NCBI GenBank assembly: GCA_023375785.1
Contig: SZWC01001563.1
Coordinates: 116,972-180,971, forward strand
Source: Penium margaritaceum
Lineage: Eukaryota; Streptophyta; Zygnematophyceae; Desmidiales; Peniaceae
Length of the DNA: 64,000 bases
Reading direction: 5' to 3'
Shown here: piece after piece, positions 1 to 10,900 of the stretch
Layout: each line of letters begins with the position of its first letter
Position numbering within the stretch: position 1 is the stretch's first letter
Position numbers and translations under genes: made by a program
The notes under the pieces: generated by a model
Database searches by the model: none
What the model saw: the letters and a program-made list of their open reading frames with translations, nothing else
What the model was told of the DNA's origin: nothing

Positions 1-24
1 AGGGTTGGCCACGAATGTGCTCAC

Positions 25-1000
25 TTGTCCCACAGCATAGCAGATGTCCGGACGAGTCCCTACCATGGCGTACATGATGCTACCCACGGCGGACTGGTAG
101 GGGATGTCTTGCATCTCCCTTTATTCTGCTTCGTTGCTTGGCGACATGGAGGCCTTCAGCTTTGTGTCCGTCGTCATTGGGGTGCTGACAGGTTTGCAGT
201 CTTCCATGTGGTAGCGCTTGAGTACCTCACCAATGTATTTGGTTTGGTTGAATTTGATGGTGCTTGCTACTCGGTTGCGGTGGATGGCAATCCCAAGGTA
301 GTACTCAAGAGGACCCATGTCCTTCATCTTGAACCTTTTGCTGAGGTTAGACTTCAGCCCATCCAGCATCTCGAACGAAGACAAGCAGATGATCAGATCA
401 TCCACGCACAACGTGATCAGTATCAGCTCTCTCCCATCATCGCGCACGTACATGCTCGGGTCATTCTAGCAATGCGCGAAGAAGAGGCCGGTCATGAAAC
501 CTTCCATCTCTTTGTACCACATCTTTGGGGCCTGTTTCAGCCAGTAGAGCGCTTTCACCAACTTGCACACCTTGCCCTTGGGAGCTTTGACTCCTTCGAG
601 CACCTCCATCAGCAATTCCTTGTCAAGCTTCCCATAAAGGAAAGTTGTCCTGACGTCCATCTGGTGTATCTCCAAGTTCTTTGCGGCAGCAATGCCAAGG
701 AGAGTGTGGATGGAGGCAAAGGTCACGACGGGCGCGAACGTCTCATCGTACTCGAAGCCCGGGCGTTGAGAGAACCCCTTAGCCACTACCCTTGCCTTGA
801 ACCTGTTGATGTTGCCATCTAGCTTCTTCTTCACTCGGAGGACCCACTTGGATCCCACCTCGTGGGCCTTGTCGGGTCTATCCACCAGCGTCCATGTGCC
901 GTTCTCGGCAATGGATGCGAGCTTGCTATCCACTGCCTCCTTCCACTTGGCCGCATCTGGGCCATTCATGGCCTCCGCCACTATGGATGGCTCTCCTTGA
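25..1000 (-). pseudogene. pol (RT): Copia A reverse transcriptase region
   Basis: This is the RVT_2-type reverse transcriptase of a Copia polyprotein, which copies element RNA into cDNA in the virus-like particle. Visible landmarks on the minus strand are SKWVLRVKKKLDG, the RFKARVVAKGFSQRPG block, the ETFAPVV block, the QMDV block, LYWLKQAPKMWY, and the catalytic box as CVDDLIICLSS near 400. Near 25-120 the PYQSAVGS and GTRPD blocks of the RT-to-RNase H connection follow. The region is broken and is described only as a fossil part of element A. Element G at 60260-60990 carries the same segments in the same order. Confidence 0.88.
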
Positions 1001-2080
1001 GCCATGCACGACCAGCTAAAGCCGGTCCAATCATCCTCATACCGGAAAGGTGCTCTCTTTGGTCGCAAACTGCGCCGGGGTAGTAGTTCCGCTTCTTGCT
1101 TTGGTGCTGGTCCTTCCACAGGTGGTGGTTTGTCGTCGTCGTTGTCAGAAGAGTTGTCAAACTCCAAGTCAGACTCGAAAGCCTTGGACGCCTCGGAATC
1201 CGCGTCCATGTCAGATGCTGCATCATCCTCCATAGCCACTCTCCCATTCCCACCACCTGCTGGCAAGGCAAGCCAGTTGTCGGGTGCTTGGTCTCCGCAT
1301 TGAAGTAACACTATCCACTCTCCCGCTTTGGGAGTGAGGGTCGGGTCGAGCATCTCTCCCTTTCGAAGGGTGCATTCGTCAAACACGACGTCACGGCTCC
1401 TCACGAGCTTGCCTGCTGCCTGGTTCAAAAGCTGATAGGCTTTTTGTGACATGTCGTACACAACCATGATACACTTCTTGGAGCGTGCGTCGAGCTTGCC
1501 TCCACCTTCTCACGACTGGATCTTCACCCATGCAGTTGACCCGAACACCTTTAGATGAGATGCTTTGTGTTTCTTTCCGGACCATGCTTCGTGTGGGGTC
1601 TTCAGCTGCTTGTCCTGCTCCTTTCCACGCTTTTGTAAGGCGGTCGCTGGTGTGAGGTTCAAGAGGTAGCAATCCGTTGTTGTTGCTTCAGCCGAAAAGC
1701 AAGGTGGGAGCTTGGCGTCGAGGAGTATGCTTCGCACCATGCCAAGTAAGGTCCGGTTCATCCTCTTGGCAACGCCGTTGCTTTGGGGGTTGTAAGGGGT
1801 GGTCTGCTCGTGGCGGATGCCATGATGCTTGAGCCAAGGCTTGCATGCCTTGTACTCACCCCCATTGTCACTTCGGAGCTCCTTCACCTTCTTGGACGTT
1901 TGCCGCTCCACCATGGCGACGAACTCGAGGAGCGTCTCCTTGACCTGTCCCTTTGTTTTGAGGAAGTAGATCCACAACTTGCGGCTGTGGTCGTCAATGA
2001 AGGTCAGGAAGTACTTGCTTCCTCCGTTAGACGGTGTGCGGAAGTATCCACACATGTCACTGTGTATCAATTCCAAGACG
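1000..2080 (-). pseudogene. pol (INT): Copia A integrase and linker
   Basis: The integrase core appears as DMCGYFRTPSNGGSKYF, DDHSRKLWIY and RSDNGGEYKA near 1850-2080, followed by the THEQTTPYNPQSNG-type and AKRMNRTLLGMVRS blocks. These carry the D,D-35-E landmarks of rve integrases. The C-terminal piece, with VVYDMSQKAYQLLN near 1400-1470, is the usual Copia integrase tail. The acidic, Ser/Asp/Glu-rich stretch at about 1010-1330 is the linker between integrase and RT. The role of the family is strand transfer of cDNA into host DNA. The copy is a decayed part of element A. Confidence 0.88.
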
Positions 2081-2099
2081 TGCTCCGCTCATTAACCTC

Positions 2100-3560
2100 C
2101 TCTCCCAAACGGCTTCTTCTTTGCGTTCGCTTGGAGGCATGGTTCACACAACGTACACCCTTCGCCATGCTTCATGGTGCACCCTTCCATTCGGCGGACT
2201 ACCTCTTGCTCTTGCATCATTTGCACCATGCTGTTAGCCACGTGGCCAAATCTTCGATGCCACAGCTCAGCATCAGTGTCCTTGGTTGATGTGGCAGCGG
2301 CAGCGATCGCCGGTGGTGCATCCTTTGGCTCCGGTGCCACTGTCTTGGTGGCACATGCGAGTCCCTCATCCGATGCCTTGGTGACTTTGGTTTGAAGCAC
2401 GTAGAGGCTGTCGACTCTTGGAACTTGAAGCATGAGGTCATCTTTGGTGTACAAAATCTGGATGTCCCCGTTTTTTAGGGCCACTGCTTCCTTGTTGGTG
2501 AACACCACTGTCATGTTGTTGTCGGTGATTTGTGACACGGACAGTAAGTTGGCTGTGAAGGAGGCCATGTACACCACCTTTTGAAGGTTGACTGCCTTCT
2601 CCGCACCATTCACGTTGAACGTGATCACCTTGTTGCCTTCACCCATGGCTTGAACGATGCCACCGTCTGTACACTTGATGCGCATGACACATTCGGCCAT
2701 GGAGACAAATCCACCCTTCTCTTTTGATGAGTGGTGGTTGGTGCCCGAGTCAAAGGCGAATGCCCCGGGCCTAAGGATCGCTGCGCCCTTCATGGGCAGC
2801 CCCCTAGCCATCATGTTGGTGAGCTCTTTCTTCTCCTTTCCACCTTTGTTCCCGCCTTCTCTCTTGGGACTATGACAGTCCCTAGCCCAGTGCCCAGCCT
2901 TGCCACAGTTGTGACAGTTGCCGGGCTTCTTGGAACTCTTCCTGCCACCATTGCCTTTCCCTCCACCGCCACCGCTTCTGCTGTTGCCTTGACTGGAGCG
3001 AGAGCTTGCACTTTGTCCACCGAAGCGAGAGGTATACACAAAGATGTTTGCCTCAGCTCCACTACGTCGCATGGACTCGTTGCGGATGTGTTCGGCGACA
3101 GCCTCGTACGTCATATCTGCCTCCTTCCAACCACCAAATACGGTGATCAAGGACCCCCACCTTTCCGACAGCGCCATCATGGCACGCATGTTGGAGTCGA
3201 GATTCCATTCCATTTGCTGGACCTCTTGCAGCACGTTGTCGAACGACTGCAAAAATGCGGGTATCGATTCTCCTTTGCTCACCCTCATCGACATGAACCG
3301 TTGGAAGATGAAGTGTCGGTTTGCTAGGGCATTTGATTAATGCACGCATGCGAGTTTTGCGTAGGCCTTGGCAGCCAACGTGCATCATGTGATGTGGGAG
3401 TGTTGAGTCTCGTTGATGGACGTCACAAGAATGGCAAGAGCCATGTTGTTCTTCATTGTCCATGTTGCAAGGTCAGCCGCATGCGTCGTTACGGTCGCAT
3501 CGGCTAGTGCTATCTCGGTCCCTTTTAGGATGTCGAGGTAGCCACGCACGTTCATGAAAA
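2100..3560 (-). pseudogene. gag-pro: Copia A gag, protease and GAG-pre-integrase
   Basis: Gag starts near 3555 on the minus strand. It carries a UBN2-type capsid region (MALSERWGSLITVFGGWKEA) and a zinc knuckle CHNCGKAGHWARDC at about 2875-2925, the nucleic-acid binding motif of Copia nucleocapsids. The aspartic protease active site reads AFDSGTNHHSS near 2730-2765, and the NLLSVSQITDN block lies further on. GAG-pre-integrase is at about 2110-2290 (ELWHRRFGHVANSMVQMM). Broken; part of element A. Confidence 0.88.
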
Positions 3561-4080
3561 TTTAAAATTGCCATTTCCACAAGGGAAAAGCTGTCCCTGT
3601 GAATTTGGACATACCCGCCTCAAGGCGGGCTGGAGTCGGATCCGCCATTTCTTGCGGTTGCTCGTCTTTTCTGCTTCACTGCTACTCTGCTTCGTTGAGG
3701 CCGATGAGGCTGATGAGGCTGCTGACTGCGACCGTTGTCAAAGGTGCAGTTGGTTCCGTTGCATACCCCTCCCGCCGATGATCGCCCAAGGCGATGGTGC
3801 CGTCGTGAGAGAATGGACTCGGGGTCGTACCACCTTCTAAAAAGGGGTAGAGCTTAATCCCGTTGGGGCTCCAGGGTCTTGTCCAAAATGGACAAAGCGA
3901 TTCCTTGTCCCCTAATCCGCCACGTGCGCGCAACCTATGTGAAGAAGCCGATGGAGCCGATGGAGCAGATGGAGCCGTCCAATGGTCGTGTCCCTGTTGT
4001 ACCTGTGTGCCCTGCAAGACCACGCGCTAGTCGGTCTTGGAAGCGTGCCTTAGCACCAAAAGTGTGGGCTGATAACCCTT
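3561..4080 (-). other. Copia A 5' leader (non-coding)
   Basis: About 500 bases lie between the LTR and the gag start. They have no sustained frame on the minus strand. They contain short ATG-GAG-CCG like iterations (gatggagccgatggagca near 3950-3975). The same leader is found next to gag in G (63320-63750), and a partial copy lies at 4734-4998. Sequence conservation between the two elements supports its being an element part, not host DNA. Confidence 0.7.
4064..4078 (-). promoter_or_regulatory. Copia A primer-binding site, half-tRNA type, degenerate
   Basis: Immediately inside the LTR the minus strand reads GGGTTATCAGCCCAC. This matches, apart from two positions, the complement of the plant initiator tRNA-Met anticodon arm (GGGTTATGGGCCCAC). 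The same spot beside the stacked second LTR (4982-4995) and in G (63736-63750) carries the better-preserved form, which supports the assignment. Confidence 0.65.
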
Positions 4081-4733
4081 TGTCAATGCGCCGGATAGCA
4101 ACGGTCTAGAAAATGGGTCCCCACATGGGAGGCCGCCAACCGCTCTTGGTTTTGCAACCAAGATAACATATCACCCTCGAACGAGGGCTCCACACTTTAG
4201 GTTCGTTTGGTTTGCAACCTCGCGAAGTCCGCATGTTGGTCTTTAGTGTCTACCTTTGGTTGGACACTCTGTGAGGAGTCTCAAAGGCAAGAACAATAAA
4301 TGGATGCATGCAAGGTACATACTTTTATACTTGCAGAGCTTTGCTAAAGCTTCTACTTGTAGTGGCTCCACTGGAGCCAACCTCAACCTACATTCCTACT
4401 TGGTGCGTCCTTAGACCACCAAGTGTCATCCTCAAGGCAGGCTCTAGTAAGTTTCTTAGAAGCTTCCTGTCCCAATTTTGACCACAAAGAAAATTGCGTC
4501 CGTCGCGGAGTTTGAACCCACGACCTCTAGTTTTAGACTCTGGTGCCTAATCAACCAAGCCAAAAAGGTATGGTTCCTATGATGAGCCACAGGGGACATA
4601 CCCATTATGGGTAGTGCATTCTTGGCCCATTTCAGAACACACCAAGGGGACATACTCCATAGAGCAGTGCATGCCTTGTCTGTATGTGTAGCTAGCCAGC
4701 TAGGCAGTGGACAAGGTGCATGTTATTTCAACA
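4081..4733 (-). repeat. LTR of Copia A (653 bp)
   Basis: On the plus strand the LTR starts TGTCAATG and ends TTTCAACA. The boundaries were set by comparison with the LTR of G at 58336-58988, also 653 bp, and the stacked copy at 4999-5645. It includes a tRNA-like module at 4501-4562. The bases just outside its inner edge are the priming site, so on the minus strand this is the 5' LTR. Confidence 0.85.
4501..4562 (-). other. tRNA-like A-box/B-box module inside the A/G-family LTR
   Basis: On the minus strand this stretch reads like the body of a tRNA. It has an A-box-like D-arm (TGGCTTGGTTGATTAGGC), an anticodon-arm-like middle, then a T-arm with the B-box-like GGGTTCAAACTCC. The same module occurs at the homologous place in the other LTR copies (5419-5475 and 58755-58817), with stem-like complementarity (GTCGTGGG / CTCCGCGAC in part). 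It lacks a clear closed acceptor stem, so it is not called a tRNA gene. It may be a captured tRNA or SINE head. Confidence 0.5.
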
Positions 4734-4998
4734 GGACTTGGGGTCAAACCACCTTCTAAAGGGGTAGAGCTCTCTCGTGTTGGGGCTCGAGAGTCTTGTC
4801 CAACATGGATATAGCTATTCCTTGTTCCCTAGTCCACCGGTTGCGCGCACCCTACCTGAACAAGCCGATGGAGCCGATGGAGCAGACTGGAGCCGTCCGA
4901 TCTTTGGGTCCATGTTGTACATGTGCGCCCTGCAAGACCACATCCAAGTGGGTCTTGGAAGCGTGCCTTAGAACCAGAAGTGTGGGCCCATAACCTTT
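4734..4998 (-). other. Partial second leader of the A family
   Basis: Closely repeats 3823-4080 (for example the caaaccaccttctaaa and agccgatggagca stretches) and abuts a second LTR. At its outer edge it carries the priming-site sequence in good form (minus strand GGTTATGGGCCCAC, 4982-4995). It is best read as the leader of an older family member into which element A inserted. Unequal recombination between LTRs is the alternative. Confidence 0.65.
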
Positions 4999-5645
4999 TG
5001 TCAATGCGCCGGATAGCAACAGTCTAGAAAACGGGTCCCGACATGGGAGGCCGCCAATCGCTCTTGGTATTGCAACCAAGATATTATATCACCCTAAAAT
5101 AAGGGATCGACATTTTAGGTTCATTCGGTTTGCAACCTCACGAAGTCCGCATGAAGGTTTTTATTGACTATCCTTTGTTAGACACTCTGTGAGGAGTCTC
5201 AAAGGCAAGAACTGTGAATGGATGCATGCAGGGTATAGGCTTTTGTACTTGCAGAGCTTTGCTAATGCTTCTGCATGCAATGATTCCACAGGAGCCAACC
5301 TCTCCCTACACTCCTACCTAGCACGTCCTAAGATCACCAAGTTTCATCCTCAAGGCGGGCTCTAGTAAGCTTTCTAGAAGCTTCATGTCCCATTCTGTGC
5401 CACAAGGAAAACTGCGGCCGTCGCGGGGTTTGAGCCTGCGACCCATGGGCTCCGGCGCTTGTCCCAAATAGGCCACAATGTTATGTTTCCTATGATGATC
5501 TCCAGGGGATATACCCATTATTGGCAGTGCATTCCTGGCCTATCTCAGAACAAGCCAAGGGGACATACTCCATAGAGCACTGCATGCCTTGTCTTTTCAT
5601 GCAACAAGCCAGCTAGCCACAGGACAAGGTGCATACCATTCAACA
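4999..5645 (-). repeat. Second A-family LTR
   Basis: A 647-bp LTR, TGTCAATG to ATTCAACA on the plus strand, alignable along its length with 4081-4733 but clearly diverged from it (very roughly 15% by eye). It therefore did not arise as a recent copy of the neighbouring LTR. It contains the tRNA-like module at 5419-5475. Confidence 0.8.
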
Positions 5646-6069
5646 CGTAACTTTCAAGCCTCTACAATCACCACCAATGGTGATCTATGGGACAAAATGC
5701 TGACATTGAAAGAGGTGGTACAAGTGGTGTCCGACCTTTGGACCAAAACCACCATGGTGGAGCAAGGGATGGTTTTCGCAGCATAAGGCTTGATCTTCCG
5801 CTCTCAAGGAGGAAAGGGAAATCAAGGGGAGGAAGATACATGTCCACACCGTTCCAAGAAGGGGGAGTGACGTCAGTGTAGCCGGAAGGTCCACTAGAGA
5901 AGGAACTGCACAAGGGGAGCTACGGATCAGGCCATGGAGGTGGCAGAAGTGGAGCATACCAATGTGGTGGTAGTCAACTTGGTACGCTCCACAAGGGGAG
6001 CTGAAATGGAAAAATCTAAGGCGGGCAAGAGGCAGGCGTGGTTGGAGGGACATGCACCAAAAGGGGGCT

Positions 6070-6111
6070 TGCTACAAGTGTGGCCAGCGGAGCCACTGGA
6101 AGGCGATGTGC
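6070..6111 (+). pseudogene. CCHC zinc knuckle of element K gag
   Basis: CYKCGQRSHWKAMC fits C-x2-C-x4-H-x4-C exactly, the retrotransposon nucleocapsid RNA-binding motif. It lies after a basic stretch and about 300 bases before the protease-like segment, the usual gag-to-protease order. It is the clearest identified part of element K. Confidence 0.7.
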
Positions 6112-6579
6112 ACAGCAGAAGCCGTGGACCCCAACAAGCTTATTGGGAGAGGAAGGTAGGCTGAAGCAGTCATCAACACGCCATGGAGTAGTGATCTACT
6201 CTTGTTGTCGGAGCTGATGTGGTCGGGGACCAAGAGGCATGCCGTGGGCATGCAACCTCCACAACATCCACAAGGGAGCAGAAGGCAAGGCAACAAACCG
6301 GGGCAACCGCCATACATCATAATGGAGGTGATGTTATCTGAGGAGGCAAAATGTGGGTGGAGGAGTCGGTCGGGAAGAAGGGAACTGCGACAAGGGGGCT
6401 CAAACTGTGTGACCTTGCAATGGAGGTGCTGTCCGTGAGTCCCCTTGCTGAGGAAGGAATCAAAGTGACCATCATGAGGAAGGGCTACATCCTAAAAGAG
6501 GAGGGCAATAAGTGTGTTGTGGTACGTAGTGCACACAAAAGAGGTGTGTGCCGGATACGTGCCAGCGTCCTCACAAGGA

Positions 6580-8513
6580 GTAGCCATGACTCTGATGTAG
6601 ACAGCCATCACAGCAAGAAAGCGGTTGTAGCTGCATCCAAGAGGGGGCAACCAGAAGGTGTAGTGGGCGGTATGGAGGGTATCATCCTGGCTGGGTGGAG
6701 AGATCTGGACCAGAAGGCACGCCATGCATTGGGACGCCAAGTGATGGGTAAACGGCCTCCAAGGGAGGCAAGATAAGTGGTCCAGATGGTAAACCAACCA
6801 AGGGAGAGCATCAACAGCACGCATCCTGAATCTCCTAATGGACAAAACGGGCTCAGTTCTACAAGAATGGTGAACCGGAGCCACAAGGCAGGCCAAATGG
6901 GCAATGTAGAGTTTTGTGCGGGAGTGGTGGTGGCTGCGTAGAGGACCATGCAGCAAGACGAGGACGGCAAGGAGGCGCGTCCTCAACGTGAGAACGAGGG
7001 GATCCACACCTCGGCGGAACGGGTGCAGCTACGGCAGCAATGGGAGAGTCAAACTGTGGTTGCTGAGGTATTGGCACAAGGTGCCGGCAAGTCACGTGCG
7101 TAGGGCTCCGCCTCAAGGACTAAGGAGGAGAGTAGCGGTGAAGGGACGCACTCTCAACCGGAGAAAAACGCGCTCAGGACTGCAGAGGTGGTGGATTGGG
7201 GCCACAAGATGGGCACAAAAGGTGGTACCAAGTCTCAACAGGAGGCGTTGGTGGTGGCTTGGAGGCCCATGCAGCAGATTAAGGACGCCGTGAGGCCAGG
7301 TCCTCAAAGTGAGCCAAGGCGGTTAGGTGCAGCAGCGACCGGGACCAAGAGCACCGCGCGAGGAGAGGCCGAGCAGTGGGTGCACAGCAACTAAAGTGTG
7401 AGGAGGTGGTCCGGAGGGCTGTCCAATAGGGGGAGATCGGCAGCAAATGGCTGAGCTCTCCATCGGAGAAAAACATTCTCCGAGCGGCATCAATGGTGGA
7501 CCGTGGCTACAAGGCCAAGAGGGCGCTGCCGAGTCTTATGAGGGGGCGGTGGTAGCTAAGCAAAGGTCCATGTTGCAAGGTGCGGCCAGGGCGTTGGTGG
7601 CTCCAAGTCTTCAAGGAGGAGAGAAAGCACTCAAGGGGTATGGAACAGAGGATGCAGCAAGCAAGCCGGCATCTGTGGCATCCGCAAATCAGGTGGATGG
7701 ACCATGCAACATACACAAGTCGAGAGAAGGGAGTGGGGTCACTGGTTCTCCAACTTCTCCCAAAGAGGGGGAGACTATGCATGTGAAGTGTGGCAAGGGA
7801 GCTGAGAGTAGAGAGCCGGTACCAAAAGTCCTCTCCAAGGGGGAGAGGCATGCACGTCTGGGACGTGTGCCAAGGCAGCGACATCAGAGAAGGAGGTGGG
7901 TGAAGGAGTAGTTGTAGCTACAGCACCGTGGATCCCACAAGGCTAGTTGCAACAAAGGGCAAGCCAGTTCTGGTAGTGCAGGCAGCAACAGCTTGGTCAA
8001 GATGGCACACGCAGAGGCTGTGGCATCAAGGGCCAAGATTAGCACCAAAGAAGCACTAGAGCAAGGTGGGAGAGGTGTGCAGCAGGATGAGCCAAGTTCG
8101 CAAGGTGCCGAGGGTGCTGAAAATACAGTGGCCCCGAAAGCACACTTAGAGGCATTGCAAGACTCAAAAGGGGGTCCGAGGGCTTTGGAGGAGTGGGGGG
8201 ACGTCGCAAGGTTTGTGGGTCTCCCATGTGAAGGGGAGACGTGTAGCAAGGAGGCAAGTGCTCCGATGTCATCTCCGGGGGGCGACCAGCTGCCACGGCA
8301 AGTAGCAACACCAATATCACAAGGATCACATAGCAGGCCACAGGGGCACGGTAAAGTCCTGCATGGGCGCACTAGTGATGGCAGTGGGGAGCAAGATGTT
8401 CACCGTTAGGTGTTGTGATTGGTGCAGGGAAGCTGAGGAGAGCTGCTTACAGTAGAAGCTTGGCCGGGCAACAGAGCATGGCAAATGTTCAAGGACAAGG
8501 CATCAATGCTCCA
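6580..8513 (+). other. G-rich modular region of element K, function unknown
   Basis: This is a purine-rich region where long frames stay open by composition. Loosely similar modules recur about every 300 bases, each with a gtggtggct-type opening, a ccatgcagca or ccatgttgca core and a cctcaa-type segment (near 6916, 7251 and 7546). None of the usual pol motifs is seen. It may be a degenerate tandem array or a heavily rearranged 3' region of the element. No protein function is proposed. Confidence 0.4.
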
Positions 8514-8655
8514 GTGCAAGAGGGAGTTTGTTGACACTTTGTACCCCTTGCCATGAGCGCCGTTGATTGTACTCCCTGCTTCAACCACTCCTCAGTGGTC
8601 AAACATCTGATCTGATTGCACATTTGGATTCCTTGGAACTGTACATGGAAGATCG
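8514..8655 (+). repeat. Element K polypurine tract and truncated 3' LTR
   Basis: GTGCAAGAGGGAGTT, a retrotransposon polypurine tract, is followed at 8529 by TGTTGACACTTTGTACCCC, an LTR 5' end. The same arrangement (GTGCAAGGAGGAGAT then TGTTGTTC) ends element E at 38466. The LTR is interrupted after about 127 bp by the LTR of D starting at 8656. Confidence 0.6.
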
Positions 8656-9631
8656 TGTTGAATATTGCCCCTCTGCATGCCCGAGAACGGCGGCGGGAGG
8701 CGCCGCCGAGCCGCCAGAGAGAGGAAATTCCTCGTCGTTGGATCTGGTGACTCGATGACTTCTCACATCCTCAAATGGAGGATGTTTCCTAAAAGTTCAC
8801 AAGTTGCGAAATCCGGTGGAAGTTGTTTCACTAGAATCGGACTTTGAACGAGGGAGACATGGCCTTCCAAAATTAGGGTGTGTGCGGCACCTCTCGGTAG
8901 CCGGCCGCCGTTCGATTTGTGATGAATAATTCACCAAAATGAGTAACAAAATGCCATATGGGGATTTTGCTCCGGAACATCTGCTAAGGCGTCCGGTGGA
9001 TGATCCACCAGATTTCAGGAGTGCAGTTTGTTACTGAGGGACTTCGCCAAAATCCTGGCTCGGAGTTCGAAACTGAGTAATACTGTTTGTTACTTGGGGC
9101 CAAAATCAAAATTCTTACTGCAGGTCCGTGATCAGGTTTCAAACCACATCAACCCCCATCACCAAATAAGATGATAAATCATCGAAATAGACCCCAAAGG
9201 CGCGAGGGGCACCTCCGCTACACGTATAGATATATGCGCCTTGGGAATGGCATCTTGATGGGTCATTGCTGTGTGAGGGTGCCTCAACGGGCCACGTGGT
9301 GCACGCCGCCGACTGAGCGGCTGATTTGGGATACTGCGCTTTGGTTGACGCAGCCGGAGCTACGGTGATCTGAATCGCGCAAAGTTTAGTGCGTTGGAAA
9401 CCTCATGACTATCCCTACAAATGTTTGAATAGTGTCCATGCTAAAACACAAAAAAAATGGCGTTCTTCCCTTCGCAAAAGTGACTGTCTCACATTTGTCT
9501 TCAATTGCCAGAAACGTAGCGTGAGGCGACCAGAAAGCTCATACTCAGACTAAGAACCACCTGCACAAAACATAGCTGTGAACACCGAAGACCCGTTGGG
9601 TCACATTGGAACCAAACCCCAGTTTCTGAGA
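8656..9631 (+). repeat. 5' LTR of Copia D (976 bp)
   Basis: Starts TGTTGAATATTGCCCC and ends just before the priming site. It is homologous to the LTRs of B (21073-22048) in reverse orientation and of C (44398 on). The shared GCATGCCC, cggcgggaggcgcc and ggatgatccacc stretches set the alignment. The length equality with B's LTR supports both boundaries. Confidence 0.82.
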
Positions 9632-9633
9632 AA

Positions 9634-9648
9634 GGGTTATGGGCTCAC
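9634..9648 (+). promoter_or_regulatory. Copia D primer-binding site, half-tRNA type
   Basis: GGGTTATGGGCTCAC, two bases inside the LTR end, matches the complement of the plant initiator tRNA-Met anticodon arm with one difference. Position and sequence agree with the sites of B, E and G. Confidence 0.75.
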
Positions 9649-9759
9649 AGCCGTGACCGGTCTACAATCTCTCATGACTTTTGCGACGGACGAGATCGTG
9701 GTCGGTGACGACATTGCTTTCTTGCTTTTTGGTCCCAGAGTTGGAGACATCACAAAAAG

Positions 9760-10900
9760 CGCAGAAGGAGATGCAGCCCATCCAGAAGTATGCAAGTGGC
9801 CCGGCTATGGAGGTGGCACCTTGAGCTGCATTTCGCACATAAGGGGCTGCTGGCGGTCATGAAGGGAACAAAAATCCTTGATGAAGCAAAGACAAAGGAA
9901 GCGCAGAAAAAGGCCTTTGTAAAGAAGAACACGGTGGTGCTCATGCTGCTAGTATTTGGGACGGCCGAGTCGTAGTGGGGCTATTTCCAGGGCTGCAAGC
10001 TGGTAGCCAAAGCTTGGAAAAAACCCTGTGCCATCCATCAATCCAAGTTGCTGGCAAACAAAGTCTTCACAATGAAGCGAATCCCAATAGTAAGAATCGA
10101 GGAGGGAGACGATGTCATCAGCGCCATGTAGCAGATCGAGTGGCTTGCCTCATAGAGGAATGACGTGGGGTGGAAGATCGACACGCAGCTACACGCAATG
10201 GCCCTCCTCATGGCCCTTTCTGACTGTTGGAGCCCTCTCATTGTATTCTTAGGAGGATGGGAAGACGACAAGCTCACCTATGGCGCGGTTGCAAAGTACA
10301 TCCGCAACGAGGTGTAGAGACGGAACTGCAAGGAGTCCTCCTCGTCTTTGTTTGCCCTCGTCACCAAAACGCATGTTGGCAGAAGTGGGGTCAAGGGAGA
10401 TGGCGGACATGGCGATGGCAAGAAGGGTGCCAAGAAGGGTGTGTGCCGAAATTGCGGCGAGGAGGACCACAAGGTGCGTGAGTGCACCGAGGAGGCAAAG
10501 GCTGGCGGCAAGGACGCCAAAGGCAAGAAGGCGCTCCTCAACAGCACTCAAACCATTACCTCAAGAAGGCCAACCGGCGATGCCTTGACTCCAGAGCGAA
10601 GGAGCATACCTTGGTTGAGAAGGTCGAGTTCATCAACAACACCAAAACCAGCAAGTCCACGGTGGTCGCGAACGACAAGATGAAGCTAGTGACTGGCAAA
10701 GGAGACGTGGACATGGAGGTGGTGGTTGGCGGAAAATGGGTGCAGTATGTCATCAAGGACGTGCAGCACGTACCTGGCTTGGCTGACATTCTAAGTATTA
10801 GCCGCCTGACCGACAAGGGTGTGAGGTGCTCTTCAAGAGAAGAGGGGCAGTCGTGCGGAAGGAGGGTGGCGGCAAGACCGTGCTGGAGGCTAAGCGCGAG
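9760..10900 (+). pseudogene. gag-pro: Copia D gag and protease region
   Basis: The capsid region has AFVKKNTVVLMLLVFG (9910-9960) and the YFQGCKL-type block. The zinc knuckle CRNCGEEDHKVREC is at 10443-10485, followed by a Lys/Gly/Ala-rich basic spacer. The protease region reads CLDSRAKEHTLVEKVEF near 10580-10630, with VQHVPGLADILSISRLTDKG near 10760-10820. All segments match B at 25400-26700. Decayed; part of element D. Confidence 0.82.

Larger units (their letters stand above)
1..4733 (-). mobile_element. Ty1/copia element A, 5' portion (cut by window edge)
   Basis: A minus-strand Copia fossil. Reading leftward from 4733 it shows a 5' LTR (4081-4733), a degenerate half-tRNA priming site, a leader of about 500 bases, gag with a CCHC knuckle, protease, GAG-pre-integrase, integrase and reverse transcriptase. 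The window starts inside the C-terminal RT region, so RNase H and the 3' LTR lie outside. The order PR-INT-RT is diagnostic of Copia. It is broken, with at least four breaks visible. The protein parts and LTR closely match element G at the other end of the window, so A and G are one family. Bases 4734-4738 (GGACT) are the right-hand candidate target site, but its partner is out of view. Confidence 0.9.
5646..8655 (+). mobile_element. Copia-like element K: gag/protease relic, modular region, start of 3' LTR
   Basis: A plus-strand relic. A CCHC knuckle lies at 6070-6111 (CYKCGQRSHWKAMC). A stretch resembling the Copia protease-to-GAG-pre segment lies at about 6395-6570 (LAMEVLSVSPLAEEGIK, then GYILKEEGNKCVVV). 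Then come about 1.9 kb of G/A-rich DNA with loose repeats and no recognisable integrase, RT or RNase H. The end is a polypurine tract (8514-8528) directly followed by an LTR-type start, TGTTGACACTTTG, at 8529. The LTR is cut at 8655 by element D. The left end is hidden by the A-family stack. Broken; the number of breaks cannot be judged. Confidence 0.55.

Noticed and set aside
4501-4562. A functional tRNA gene in the A/G LTR
   Set aside because: No complete acceptor stem, the anticodon arm differs between copies, and it lies at a fixed place in an LTR.
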